Assembly: GCA_963457665.1 (NCBI GenBank)
Contig: OY735225.1
Coordinates: 177,501-241,500 of the forward strand
Reading direction: 5' to 3'
DNA length: 64,000 bases
From: Thysanoteuthis rhombus
Lineage: Eukaryota > Mollusca > Cephalopoda > Oegopsida > Thysanoteuthidae
Shown: positions 32,831-43,844 of the stretch, piece after piece
Layout of the letters: the number at the start of each line of letters is the position of its first letter
Numbering within the stretch: position 1 is the stretch's first letter
Made by a program: the position numbers and the translations under genes
The notes under the pieces: model-generated
Database searches by the model: none
Told to the model about the DNA's origin: nothing
Seen by the model: only the letters and a program-made list of their open reading frames with translations

Positions 32831-33414
32831 ATGTTCACCACACTCTATGTATCAGTCTTTGGCACAAAACACACTGTTCACAGAGACTGTAAATTTTACA
32901 CACATACTCTTCACTGGGTGAAACTCTTTTTTCGTTCTTTTTTTCTCCCTTTTAAATAGTTTATTTTTCTCAGATTTTAATCCGCAACGTGATTTTACCT
33001 TAAATTGATCCCTTCATCAAGTGACATTGATTTGTTCTGCAATACCTTAACCTCGCAAAATCGATTACCACGCTTATTAAAGCTGCACTCACCATTGATG
33101 TATCCCTGTATACACCTGTTGAATCTAGATGTTTCTAGAGGTTTTTGGTTTTGTTTTTTTACTGAATTTATGATGTAAACTTGCAAATTTAGCAATACTG
33201 GCTTGGAGTAATTGGCTTCTCTTTTCACTCTGTTTTTTCTATCTTTCTTTCTGTGCTTATTTTTGCTATTTTTTCTTTCTCTCTGCGTATTTATTGTTGA
33301 TAAGAGTATAAGTTTTACCAGCTGTTTTCCCTGTAGTGGAAGAAAATGCAGAAATAACAACAAAATGAAATTTGTATAAGAATAGCTTTATTTATATAAA
33401 TTGGCACCGATGGT
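32831..33414 (-). other. Gap with an unrecognised 122-codon minus-strand open frame
   Basis: The open frame spans 32995-33363. It begins with a short hydrophobic stretch, has a very basic middle (many RK pairs) and a C-terminal part with NRCIQGYINGECSF and EVKVLQNKSMSLDEG. No family is recognised. It is long for AT-rich DNA, but no repeat copy or splice structure supports it. Confidence 0.25.
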
Positions 33415-33945
33415 CCGTTGAAGTATGTATGTCCATAAGTATGTATACCCACCAACCAACACACACTGCACACGCACACAAACCCAAGCATACTCCTTTA
33501 TATGCATGCACACAATCACACATATGCACAAGCAGACATAACAAGTACAATAGCACACACACACACACACACACACAATCTCACACACAAGTGTAGAGCG
33601 ACACCTCGCCGTGGAGTAATACAGAAGCTAGTCTCACCAACATTCATCGAAGCGAGATCAAGCCCCACAGATGTCCCGTCCCGCAAGTGTGGATCTATGC
33701 CTATGCGTTTATGTGTGTGTTGTATGTATGTATGTATGTATGCATAATTGTGTGTATGTTGCATGCATATATGCATGTATACACCCACCTACCTATCTCA
33801 GCCTGTTCGTATATATCGCTGTTCATATCTATTTACGTATGAATGTATGTATGTATCTTGGTCTGTTCACATCTATTTCTGATCATACCTATATATCTCC
33901 CTAATTGTCTGTTCATATATATCTCTCTATCTAGCTGTCTGTTCA

Positions 33946-33981
<36 letters not shown>

Positions 33982-34110
33982 CATCCATCTGTCTGTCTGT
34001 CTGTTCATATCTATCTACCTACCAACCTATGTACCTAACTACCCACCCGGATACATACCCGACCAACCTACCAATGTATCTACCAATCTACCTACCTAGG
34101 GTGGGAATTG
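33415..34110. repeat. Cluster of microsatellites: (CACA), (GTAT), (CTAT/CTGT/CTAC)
   Basis: Includes (CA)n at 33556-33577, (TATG)n around 33720-33745, (CTAT)n at 33945-33980 with CTGT and CTAC variants to 34110. A roughly 110-bp non-repetitive island at 33590-33700 (gtctcaccaacattcatcga, cgagatcaagccccacag) sits in the middle and is not identified. Confidence 0.9.
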
Positions 34111-35261
34111 AAATCACTACAGTATTGATTGTCCTTGAGACAAAGCTTGCTAACATAGTCCCATGGTGAAGCGTCGCTATCTGTTCGTGCATGTAAGTTG
34201 TGTGTGCTTAGTGTGATTAGTGTGTTTGTGTGCGCGCGTACACATACTATGGATAGAGTGTTGAAAGTGGGGAAAAAGCGAAAAAAAATGCTTCCGTCTT
34301 GAGATGCTTGAGTTCCCATCACTTGCCTTCAGTGACCAATTGCTGGGCTGACATACCAGAGGAAAATCTGTCGTTTTTTAGCTGTTTTGCAACTAGATCT
34401 AGCTCCTTTTGGGTTCTAGATCTAGTTCCACTTTGTTGCAAGGGAGGGAACTTATGCATCCTGTATTCAGGCTGGCTTCTTCATTTGGTGTAGATATTTA
34501 ATTCTGCTAAAAGAAAAGATAAGAAAAAAAGTCAGAAAAATATTTCACCATCAACGACAAAAAAACAAGAGAAAAATTGAATCATTCTAAGTAATCAGTT
34601 CTCGATTTAATGTTGTACAATGAAAATGTTCCCGGCCTCAAAGTTATGAAGCGATGCAAAATAATTTAATTCATTTGAAAAAGATAAAATAATTTACTTA
34701 TATTTCTTCAAATCTGTTGTATGCAGAAAGACAGTAAACTGCATTCAATTTAATTCAAATAATGTAATCTATTAATTTCTTCTTTTTTTTTAATCAATAT
34801 AATTCAATAATTTGATTTATATGACACAGGAAAAAAGTAGATAATAGAGGTACTTACCATTTGTTTTCAAATCATTTGCTCTGCCTGAGATATTTTTTGC
34901 AGAACTTTTTTTTCATTTGAACCTGTTTGTCTAAGGTTCATTGTTCTGCATCAGTCTGGAAACACCGAATGAATCAAACTAGTCCCAGATACGGGATGTA
35001 TATATATACACATACATAATGACATTATCATGATGTCATAATGCCTTCATTGTGATATCATAATGCCATTGATGTCCCGTGATAATAACTTCTAATGCTA
35101 TGTGATAGTACCTTCATTATGATGTCATAATGAATCTTAACGTATTTGTAATTTGAAAAAAAAACAGGAAGTCATGACAAAAATTCACAAATTAGTAATA
35201 AATGTAACTTCGATTTCAACATTTATTTTTATTAAAATATTACTTAAAAATATTACAAATC
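34111..35261. other. Gap without a recognised gene
   Basis: Holds a perfect 12-bp inverted repeat (aactagatctag at 34391-34402, ctagatctagtt at 34416-34427) and about four diverged ~30-bp units with catgatgtcataatgcc between 35015 and 35130. No coding support. Confidence 0.55.
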
Positions 35262-36145
35262 TGAGGTTGCTTAGATGTTTGCTGTCTATTTGCATTCCTC
35301 TATCCTCCCAGCCCAGGTTTCGAAAGATCATGTTGAGGCAGATTGTGAAGAGTTTGGGTGAGCTGGTATCACCTTGTCTTACTCCTTTTGGGAGCTGGAA
35401 GGGTTCAGAGTCTTTATATAGCCCGATAAAGGAGTTGCTGTAACTGTATATATGTTGCAGTACTCTGGCGTATGCAGGGTCTAAACCTTGTAGAGTTACG
35501 GCCTTCATGGCCATAGGAATTTCTGCTGAGTTAAATGCCTTCTTGAAATCTGTAAATGCTACAAGTGGTATTTTGTATTCTGCTGCTTTTTTCTCTCAGC
35601 TGATTTATCGAATGAAGATGGTCCATGGTCGAGTAACTTCGTCTAAATCCAGCCGGTTCGCATGGTTGGTTTCCATCGAGTGTTTTTGGGATCCAGTGAT
35701 GATTTTTGTGAAAAGTTTATAGATGCAATCGAGTAGGCTTATAGGCCCGTAGTTGTTGAGGTCTTTGGGGTTTCCTTTTTCATGTAGAAGTATTATGATT
35801 GCTATGTTCCAGTCTTTCGGGACTTTACTCTGTTTTAGACACAAGTTGAAAAGAATAGCTAGTTTTTTGTTGACGATCTTACCAGCTTTTTTGAGTAGAT
35901 CGATGGTGATGTTATCTGGTCCAGGCGTTTTCCTTTTTTTGTTTGTTTGATGGTTTCTTTTACCTTCCATGGTGTAACTTCTGGGAAATCCTGGAACTGA
36001 TTGTCAACGTCTTGTGTATCCTGGTCATTGTTTTGTTGTCCTTGTTTTGAAGAGTAGAGTTCTTGGTAGAATTCTTAGGTGCGTCCAACAATTCTGTCTC
36101 TGTCTGTTGTTATGTCTCCGTTTTCTTCGGGTATGCCAGTTATTT
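35262..36145 (-). mobile_element. RTE-like LINE internal fragment (first half of the reverse transcriptase)
   Basis: Minus-strand pieces read ITGIPEENGDITTDRD, VKETIKQTKKRKTPGPDNIT (RT motif 1), KVPKDWNIAIIILLHEKGN, NYGPISLLDCIYKLFTKIIT, then after frameshifts FKKAFNSAE-like sequence and KGVRQGDTSSPKLFTICLN (motif B), stopping at LSNLRF just before motif C. It is the only copy in the window with the TPGPDNI region readable, and it complements the 3' copies. Confidence 0.9.
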
Positions 36146-36899
36146 GTTTAGTATGCTAGTTATTATTATTCACTGATTAGAGAGTTGCGACTATGATACA
36201 TTCTGAATATACTCTTGTGTACACCACCCGGAAATATATTCTTTGTGCCCTCTAAAAGTGTGTCAGCAGAGGCCCATGTGGGTATTACTTTTTATTTCGA
36301 TTATTACTGTGAGTTTTCATTTCGTGTTTATGTGTACCAGAAATGGACCTTCCAGATATCAAAATAGTATCTGTTAGTGGGGTCAAGTTTAAAAATACCC
36401 ATTAATCGCCCATCAAATCTTCGGTTATTTAAAGGATTAATCACTGACGTTCGACAAAAAACGACATGTGTCGACAAAAACGCCCAAAACTTCTAACCTA
36501 AAGATTTTATCCTAATGCACTATTAATGAGTAAAAAGATTGTGGAATATTCTCATACAAAAAATTACCTGCTTAGAAAATAAAACCTGGATACATTTGTG
36601 TTTGAAAACTTGTTTATACTCGCAAACCATTTAACCATTAAGATTTGCATTGGGAAAATTTTCCCTAATTTACACACAAATTTTTAGATTCTACCAAATA
36701 AATACTGCGCTGATTTCGATAAGATTTTCGGTATTCATTCAGTTTTGAATATTTATTTTTATAAGATAGTATTTTGCAGGGAATATCCATGCAAATGTTT
36801 TTTTTTCTTCTCATATCATGGAATCTCAATAAAATATCTTTTTGATGCCGAAAATATCAACATATTTACACTGATAAGTCCTTGGAATAATTAAAGCAG
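36146..36899. other. Gap without a recognised gene
   Basis: AT-rich sequence. The words cgacaaaaaacgac and cgacaaaaacgcc repeat at about 36450-36485. No gene or transposon was identified. Confidence 0.5.
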
Positions 36900-37345
36900 T
36901 TAAAATTTTATTCGAAACTGCAGACTATTTTTTCTTAAATTGACCCTGAATCGGAAAACAAAGAATGCATTTTTTTGCTTTATACAATACATTTCATCAA
37001 GTGGTGTATAATTCAGAAATCTACGTCTTTTTCGAGTTTTCAGTTGATGTTGAAAGACGTATTTGATCAGGAGTTGACATTCCCTGTCATCCATTGAAGA
37101 ATTCAAATTTTTTGATGAATAAGCAATGACAGTAGATTTTGGTATCGGGGGAGTAAAAAGTCGGTTACTTGACCATCCGGGTTCACTTGTAAACGACGAC
37201 CTTTGTAAATAAATGAATTTTTCACTTTTTCCACAAGTATTTTATGGAAAGTAAGCAATATTTTCTCGAAATCCAATCGATACAGTGGCAAAGTACTGAC
37301 GTCATCACATATCTTCCGGCCCCAGACGTACAAAAGAGTTAGCAC
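36900..37345 (-). pseudogene. Two adjacent minus-strand open frames of unknown origin, possibly one broken gene
   Basis: Upstream frame (37345-37103, 80 codons) contains VWGRKICDDVSTLPLYRLDF, FIYKGRRLQVNPDGQVTDFL and RYQNLLSLLIHQKI; it remains open upstream of its first ATG for a few codons. The second frame (from about 37094 to 36900) contains MDDRECQLLIKYVFQHQLKT and RRRFLNYTPLDEMYCIKQKN. They overlap by a few bases in different frames, as expected for one frame broken by a small indel. Composition is protein-like (balanced charge, conserved-looking G/P/D turns), but no family is recognised. It could also be a piece of an unclassified transposon. Confidence 0.35.
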
Positions 37346-37768
37346 TGGGGCAATTTTGTTTGATTATATTTTCGTCATTTTTTTTCTCTTGTTATTTTGG
37401 TCAGGATTTCATACATTTTGCCCGTATAATTTATTCTCAATAAGAAATTCTGATACGTTTTCGTCATTTTATCAATTTTCATTCGCCCTCCCCACCCCCA
37501 AAATACTAGCAGACGACGAGCATCAACACGAATGGACAACAAAGCGACAACACATCGATAAAATGCCCGAAACTAGGAGTAACAATGTCAATTATAATGT
37601 AATAAACTTTGTTTTATTAATATGAGGATAGATTGTAGAACATTTTCATAAAAAAAATTGGTAAACAATAACTCTGAAGTAATTGTGGTTGAAAACTTTT
37701 AAAAAGATAGATTTATATTGGAAGCATATGCAAAATATTAGAAATGGGAACAGCGACTTCAAAAACAA
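37346..37768. other. Gap without a recognised gene
   Basis: The 89-codon plus-strand open frame here (37356-37625) shows no family features. Confidence 0.45.
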
Positions 37769-37799
37769 CAATAACAACAACAACAACAACAACAACAAC

Positions 37800-37876
<77 letters not shown>
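37769..37876. repeat. (AAC)n/(AAT)n microsatellite
   Basis: About 11 AAC units followed by about 25 AAT units with one AGT interruption. Open frames of poly-Asn, poly-Leu or poly-Ile across it are artefacts. Confidence 0.95.
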
Positions 37877-37877
<1 letters not shown>

Positions 37878-39838
37878 CATGAAATGAATACTCGGACACG
37901 AAATGCATCCAGTATGGAATGTTGACATCTCATCAATTTCATCTGAGGTCTTATTGAAAAGTAACTGAGTTCGTTGCGTAGAAGAGTCTATCATTTCAAA
38001 TGGGGGTGGGGGTAGATATTCTTTTTTCGGCAAAACCGTTGCTTTTAGATGGAAGAGTCTATTTTTACGCCCAGAAACGTTACAGTATTCATTCAATAAT
38101 TAGATATTAAGAAAAGTGATAGTCTTCATAAACAGGAAGGTCTATCTTGAGAAAAAAAGAAGTCGACGTTTCTTGTTGTTACTGAATAACACATTGTAAG
38201 CCACTCTGCGTATTGGTCCACAGAATATAAGATAAATAATGTTGCAAAGCCGTGCAGGCAACTTGCAGGACAAATAATTAACAGTTCTGTTGAATTTTCA
38301 ACGACTGATCTTAAGTACTCATAACCAAGCGATGTGCTTCTAGAACATCAATTCTAACAGTCTTCAGGAATCCAATGAAGAAATTGTTTGATTAAAAATG
38401 GGAAGATATATCAATGTTGTCAATATGGTTTTATGTTTCGGAAGAACATCTTTATTAGACATAACTTTAGCTAAAATATTTCTGCTTCTGCAATACTATT
38501 GAAATGTAAAAGATTACATATATACATTGAAATTACATATGCAGATACCCATGACTAATGCTGAGGGAAATAGGTTGCTTAGTAGCAATTAATAGTATTG
38601 TAACAAAAGAGGCGAGTCAGCGTATTGATTATGCACCGGGCCACAGATTCACTGGCTCACCATGATTTTGCTCGATGTTCCAGCGCTCCAATACGCCCCC
38701 TGACGGTAGTTGAACAAGTGCAGAATCATTGCAGGGCCAATAGCATATGCTTTTTTCACTACGGATTTAATCGGGCCTTGAACTTCTACACATAAAGTCC
38801 CTTAATGAGATATCTACAGAACTTATACTTACCATATTTGTATGAACATTTTTTTTTTTGAAAGAAGGTCTGCTTATATTTTGAAAATGAATAGCTGAAA
38901 TCAGGTTGCAGCGCTGGTGAAAGTCTGTTCATGGCAGTTATTTTAGTGGGAAATAACTCAATAAATTTTCAATTTAGTAATTAGAAAAAAATGAATATTT
39001 GCACAATTTTAGTAAACTATTCAAGTAATATCTCATCAACCTGTAATTGACCCCGGTTTTTTTGTTGTTGTTTTTTTTGTTTTTTTGTTTTTTTCCAAAT
39101 CATCATATTCTTAATAACCATAGGCGTATGGAGACGGAAAATTTACACGTTTTTTCTAAATTACACTGATTTGCCTGAGATTTCACTTGTTTAACCCGAT
39201 TTGGGGAACCTTGCCCCCTTGGCCCATGCACCTATACTAATACCAATTCCTCACTTTCCTAGTAGTGCATTACGATTGCAATTTCTAAAGACATGAGTAA
39301 TACAATATCATTTTCTTCTAAAAATGTTAAAAAATAACAATTAATTACGATCACAGTCAATAATTGAACAACTGTAGCATCAAAATTCGGAATCACGTAA
39401 TGAAATTCCATCGAAGAATGAATACGGTCCTAAAAATTCTGTAATGACATCAGTGGGGATTTCCCCGGGAAGACAACTAAAATAGTTTTTTTTAAATATC
39501 TAGATTTTGGAAAATCAAGATGTTATGGATAAACTCCTCAAAATAAGTTCCCTAAAAGGGTTGGAAAAGGTTTTCCCCCAAAAAATAGTCTATTGAAGTC
39601 CTGATGCTAATTTTCAAGTCGGTAGACAAAACAGCAAGTGTGACCAGGAGTGTGGGAACGCAATAACAAATACACACACATAAAAAAAGGATAGAATCCG
39701 AAGCCAACTTTATAATATTCCATCTAATAAAACCCAGAAAAATGTACTAAAATAATGAAATACAAGAATGTATACAAACATGGCAGTTGATCGAAAGGAT
39801 AGGTTTAAGGACGTTATCAGGACATTTATTTTCTGATT
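37877..39838. other. Gap of about 2 kb without a recognised gene
   Basis: No coding, RNA or repeat similarity could be supported. A T-rich tract lies at 39055-39095. Confidence 0.5.
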
Positions 39839-39917
39839 GAGCCATGGTAGCTTGATTAGTAAAGCAGGCCGTTCTAAACGGTGTTTCCCGTTAAGGATCT
39901 TCGTTCGAATCCCACCC
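39839..39917 (+). repeat. tRNA-like sequence (SINE head or tRNA pseudogene)
   Basis: ATGGTAGCTTGATTAGTAAAGC resembles box A and GTTCGAATCCC is a perfect box B. The T stem and acceptor stem do not pair, so it is not called as a functional tRNA. Confidence 0.5.
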
Positions 39918-40619
39918 AAGAGAAATTCTTTATTTTCTGATCAACAGTACATACTCACTGCCCGAAGAAAAATCAGCCTGAGCAAAAAGTTGCGATAAAA
40001 AGCAACTAATAAATCATAATGAGAAAAAAATCAGTCATAAAAATATCGAAAATAAAAATGATTTATAATGCTTCATCTAATGAAAATGTGAATCAATAAT
40101 TGTCTGAATTTATTGATTAATAATTTCATTTTTCTAGAATAGTCAAAAATATTTAGCTAATAAATAATAATGACAATAGATTAATCTAAGAAAATAAATC
40201 TGTTATGCCTACTGCTGCTACTACTACTGCTACCAGATGCAGACAAACAATATAGCGTGGAGCAAAGATTGGGTAATCAAGAATACCGTTGTATCAATAA
40301 ATTTGAATGACGTTAATGGTTAGCTTAAGTAGCCTAATCGACAAGCTCCCAATGAATGCAAATTTAAATCTTTTCAAAAGCTTATTATTTATTTACTTAT
40401 TTACTTCTGATCCATACTGCTTACTTTACGATCGTAGAATGTAAGAACGTCCGAATAGTATTTTTAATAAAAAGCCACAAAAATGAGATGAAGCATAAAC
40501 TTTATAACAGTTATTAATATCACAGAAAGCCCCAGTTATTTCACGACTTGCAGCCTGTTTTGAGGTGGCTTCAAGTTCTCAAAGCTATCAAAGCAACGAT
40601 GATAGTCGTAGGTTATAGA
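39918..40619. other. Gap without a recognised gene
   Basis: AT-rich sequence without supported features. Confidence 0.5.
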
Positions 40620-40703
40620 ATTATTACATCACCGTAACCCCACAAATGACCTGCCCAACCAATCAGCCAAATAGTCTACAGATAATCCTCTCTTCGCTCG
40701 TCC

Positions 40704-40792
<89 letters not shown>

Positions 40793-41075
40793 CTTGTCAC
40801 TCTTGGTAAGATTTCGGGGGCTGCAACTTGGAAAATTTGCATGATTACAACGCGTGTTTTTTTTTCTTCACAGAAGTGATTTTTAGGGGTCTCTACAGTC
40901 ATTTTAAGATCAACAATGTCCAAATCTTGTTTGGGTGGTTTTCAAATGATTTCAAATGCATGATCTGTTTTTTAAAGATAATTCAAGATATTTTCCTTTC
41001 AGATAATTAGTTTTGGCGCTGGCTATAGTAATTCATTTATACGAGTTACAGATATCCGTATAAAAATTACTCGAA
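40620..41075 (+). repeat. Dispersed repeat (family 3), copy 1, containing (GT)n
   Basis: Paired with 47264-47640: both contain attrcatcaccgta.ccccacaaat, a c.tcttc.c microsatellite-prone stretch, ctrcaa.cttg.aaat, agaagtg.tttttt, atcaacaatg.c.aaatcttg and gctayagtaattcatttata. In this copy about 42 GT units (40706-40790) occupy the site where the other copy has only gtgtgggtacgtgcg. Confidence 0.7.
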
Positions 41076-41754
41076 AGGATATATTAACAAAAATTATAAT
41101 CTTGCAAAGGAAAAGGTGTCACTCTTTGTAGTTTCTACAATTAAAATGTTTGCCTTCAGGACCAACTCAAGACTTCATGGGATCCTAAGCAGAATTTGAT
41201 TCAGGTCCTCCACCGCCTCATAAGGGCCTTCTGGGAGCCATGTGCCCCTCTTCATGCCAAGGGGCCCCAAGGAACCACATTCAGGTCGGCTCTGTCCTCC
41301 CTATATTCTGTTAATGTTAGAAAAACTGTCAATCGTAACAACCTCTGCTCACTCAATAACATGTGAGTAATGAAGACTATGGTGGATGAATAATTATTAG
41401 TTTTTGGGTATTATTCATTCCAAACCATTAATTTGATGAGAACGTTACTGTGTTGATCAGGACGTAAGGAACAAGCCCGTTGTCAAGATACCAATTATCT
41501 AGAGTGAAATGTAAACCAGTTCATTTGAGAAAGTATACAGCAAACATTGAAGTAATAATACCAGTTAATACAGTACGCAACAGAAAGTATAAAAGGAAAA
41601 TTTCGTTCTTCGTTGTTATGTAAATAAATCTATTATTTGAATGCGAAACCAGTAGCGTCAGTCCAGACTAACAAATCATCATCATTTTTGCCGGGTCGAA
41701 CCTTATATATCATTCATTCAATTATGGCTGCAGGCTGATGTTGGACCGAAATCA
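41076..41754. other. Gap without a recognised gene
   Basis: A CT- and GC-richer patch at 41190-41310 (catgccaaggggccccaagg) is the only notable composition change. Confidence 0.45.
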
Positions 41755-42172
41755 GAAAAGGTGTGGTTAGTCACTCAAAAGAAATTGTCACGTGACAAAT
41801 ACCTTTTGGCAGCATGCTGTGTTGAGGGCAATCAATTAGATATTTTTGTTAATCGGCGATAATGGAAAAAAAAAAGTCCAAAACACCCAACCCCAAACAA
41901 GGCGCAAAAAACTGCTGGGCCCAATCTAAGGGATTAATTTAGCATAAAATTATATTGTTAATTGAAAACCCCTCCGCTAGAAACCTTTTATGGTCGGGGT
42001 TGGGGTTAAAAAAACGAAAATACTTTTTACATGACTTACGGAGTAAATGCTCCATGGTTGGAGTCTGTACGCGCAACACATACAAAGATAGGCAAGCCGG
42101 CCTCCTCGACCCACTTGAAAACTGTAGAAACTATGTTGATGCTGACATCATGGTTGATGGTTTGTGTCGATT
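41755..42172 (+). repeat. Dispersed ~450-bp repeat (family 1), copy 3
   Basis: Starts ggtgtggttagtcactcaaa, continues through gtcacgtgac, gcagcatgctgtgtt and taagggattaatttagcata to acttgaaaactgtagaaac and ggttgatggt. Confidence 0.85.
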
Positions 42173-42597
42173 TAGTGAATTCATTGAAACAGAAAAAAAT
42201 CTCCATCGATAGAGGGACTTCCTCAAAACACTTCGCATAATGTTCGTAAAGTAAATGACAACTCGGCAGAGAAATAGTTTGGGAAAGCGACTATATGTCT
42301 AAATGTTCACAGCATGAGTTTTAAGTTACAAAAGTTAGGTTCCATTCTTGATATCCACTTGCTTATAGTTAATTCAATCATTATGATGATTTGCAAGCTG
42401 TCAGTCTGTCTCTGGCATAACAAACATAAGGAGTGGTGATGATAATGCCAACACTCTAACACAAAATTGGCTGCTCTGCTGAGTGCCGGTGTGTTCGTTT
42501 ACTGACTACTGATATGACTACAACTACGGCTACTTCTGCTTCTATTGCTGATGTGTCAATTCCGTTTTGATGAGAATGAACAGTAGAAGGCAAACTA

Positions 42598-42647
<50 letters not shown>

Positions 42648-42774
42648 CGTTGGGGGTCCCCTCTCATTTGTTGCCCGGGGACACTTTCGAACATCCCCAC
42701 CCACGCTACCCTTCTACATACAAGGTAGTCCGATAACAACAACTACTAATAATACGACTGCTACTTACATTAAC
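42173..42774. repeat. Gap with (TA)n microsatellite at 42605-42646
   Basis: About 20 TA units followed by a GC-richer patch (ttgggggtcccctctcatt). No gene is visible. Confidence 0.6.
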
Positions 42775-43203
42775 AGGTGTGGTTAGTTACTCAATAGAAA
42801 CTGTCATGTAACTGACATCTTTTTCCAGCATGCCAGATTCGGGGTGATAAATTTGAAAAAATGAAAAAGTGTGTGGGGGGGATCAATGAACAATAACTCT
42901 CTTGACTTACGTTTAGTAGTGATCATTGAAAAAGTCTGAATTTGAAAAGAACAAAAACGAGCTTGAATGTCGTCGGACACAAATTAAGGAACCAATTTCG
43001 TCTAAAGTTACATCGTCAATCAAATAGATTAACAAAGAGCAAAAACGTTTTTCTACGCATAATAAAGATTAAATGTTGAAAATTTCAGCCCTCTAGCCCC
43101 ATTGGTGTGGCCTGTACGTGTGATACGTCCATCCAGCCGGAGAAACTTGAAAACAGAAGAAACCTATTTTGGAAGTTTGGGTTGACGGTTTCTAATCACA
43201 AAA
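42775..43203 (+). repeat. Dispersed ~450-bp repeat (family 1), copy 4
   Basis: All landmarks present in order: ggtgtggttagttactcaat, gtcatgtaac, ccagcatgcc, ggggtgataaat, gatcattgaaaaagtctgaa, cggacacaaattaagg, tacgtgtgatac, ccagccgg and gttgacggtttctaatcac. Confidence 0.85.
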
Positions 43204-43439
43204 AAGAAAGCGTTGATAAATATTTCAGTTTGCAAAGTTTGCTGTGACTTCAATTTATGCCAGACAGTATTTAATAGTCCAATATGTCTTGTCGTTTCTC
43301 ACTTACAAATCACCAAAAGGCGGAGATTATATATTTTTACCCAGAGCTTAAGTTACAACTTTGAAAAGTACAAGAATGATAGTCATATAGTCTAAAAGTC
43401 CCCTTTAAAAGCGAGGCACAGGCTTTTTATTTAAGACTT

Positions 43440-43716
43440 GGATAGTTAGAGTATAGCCATTTACGAGGAAATGGTCTACAAAACTCGACCTCACCTAGCT
43501 TACTCTCCAGACCTCTCTCCGACCGATTACCATCTTTTCAAGAATTTCGATTACTTCCTTCAAGGGAAGGTCTTCAACAGCCAAGCAGCAGCTCAAAACG
43601 CCCCCGCAAAATTAATTGATTCCACGACCCCGGAATTCTCTGCTTCCGGAATTAATGAGGTTGTTTGTAGTTGGCAAAAATGTGTAGATTCTGAAGGTTC
43701 TTATTTCGAATGATAA
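43440..43716 (+). mobile_element. Mariner-like transposase, C-terminal remnant
   Basis: Frame 43471-43713 contains RPHLAYSPDLSPTDYHLFKN, KVFNSQAAAQNAPAKL, GINEVVCSWQKCVDSEGSYF and a stop. YSPDL.P.DYHLF holds the third catalytic Asp of mariner, and the tail matches the end of mariner transposases. The first two catalytic regions are absent. Confidence 0.92.
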
Positions 43717-43844
43717 CTTTAATTCCCAGTTGAGATATACTGCTTTAATATTGATGGTAAAAAAAAAATTTGCATTAACCATATAAAAAGAAATCACAAG
43801 TTCACTACGCACATGTTATGTATTTGGTTTGAAAACCTTGAAAA

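Noticed and set aside
34855..34900. Possible mini-exon ending AAATG|GTAAGT on the minus strand
   Set aside because: Only about 33 bases with weak acceptor, and wrong phase for the known transglutaminase exon.
38820..38960. Possible upstream transglutaminase exon ending ATATG|GTAAGT on the minus strand
   Set aside because: The donor fits the needed split Trp codon, but the preceding sequence is poly(A) and AT-rich without any transglutaminase motif.
39839..39917. Functional tRNA gene
   Set aside because: Box B is perfect, but the T stem and acceptor stem do not pair, so a tRNA fossil or SINE head is more likely.
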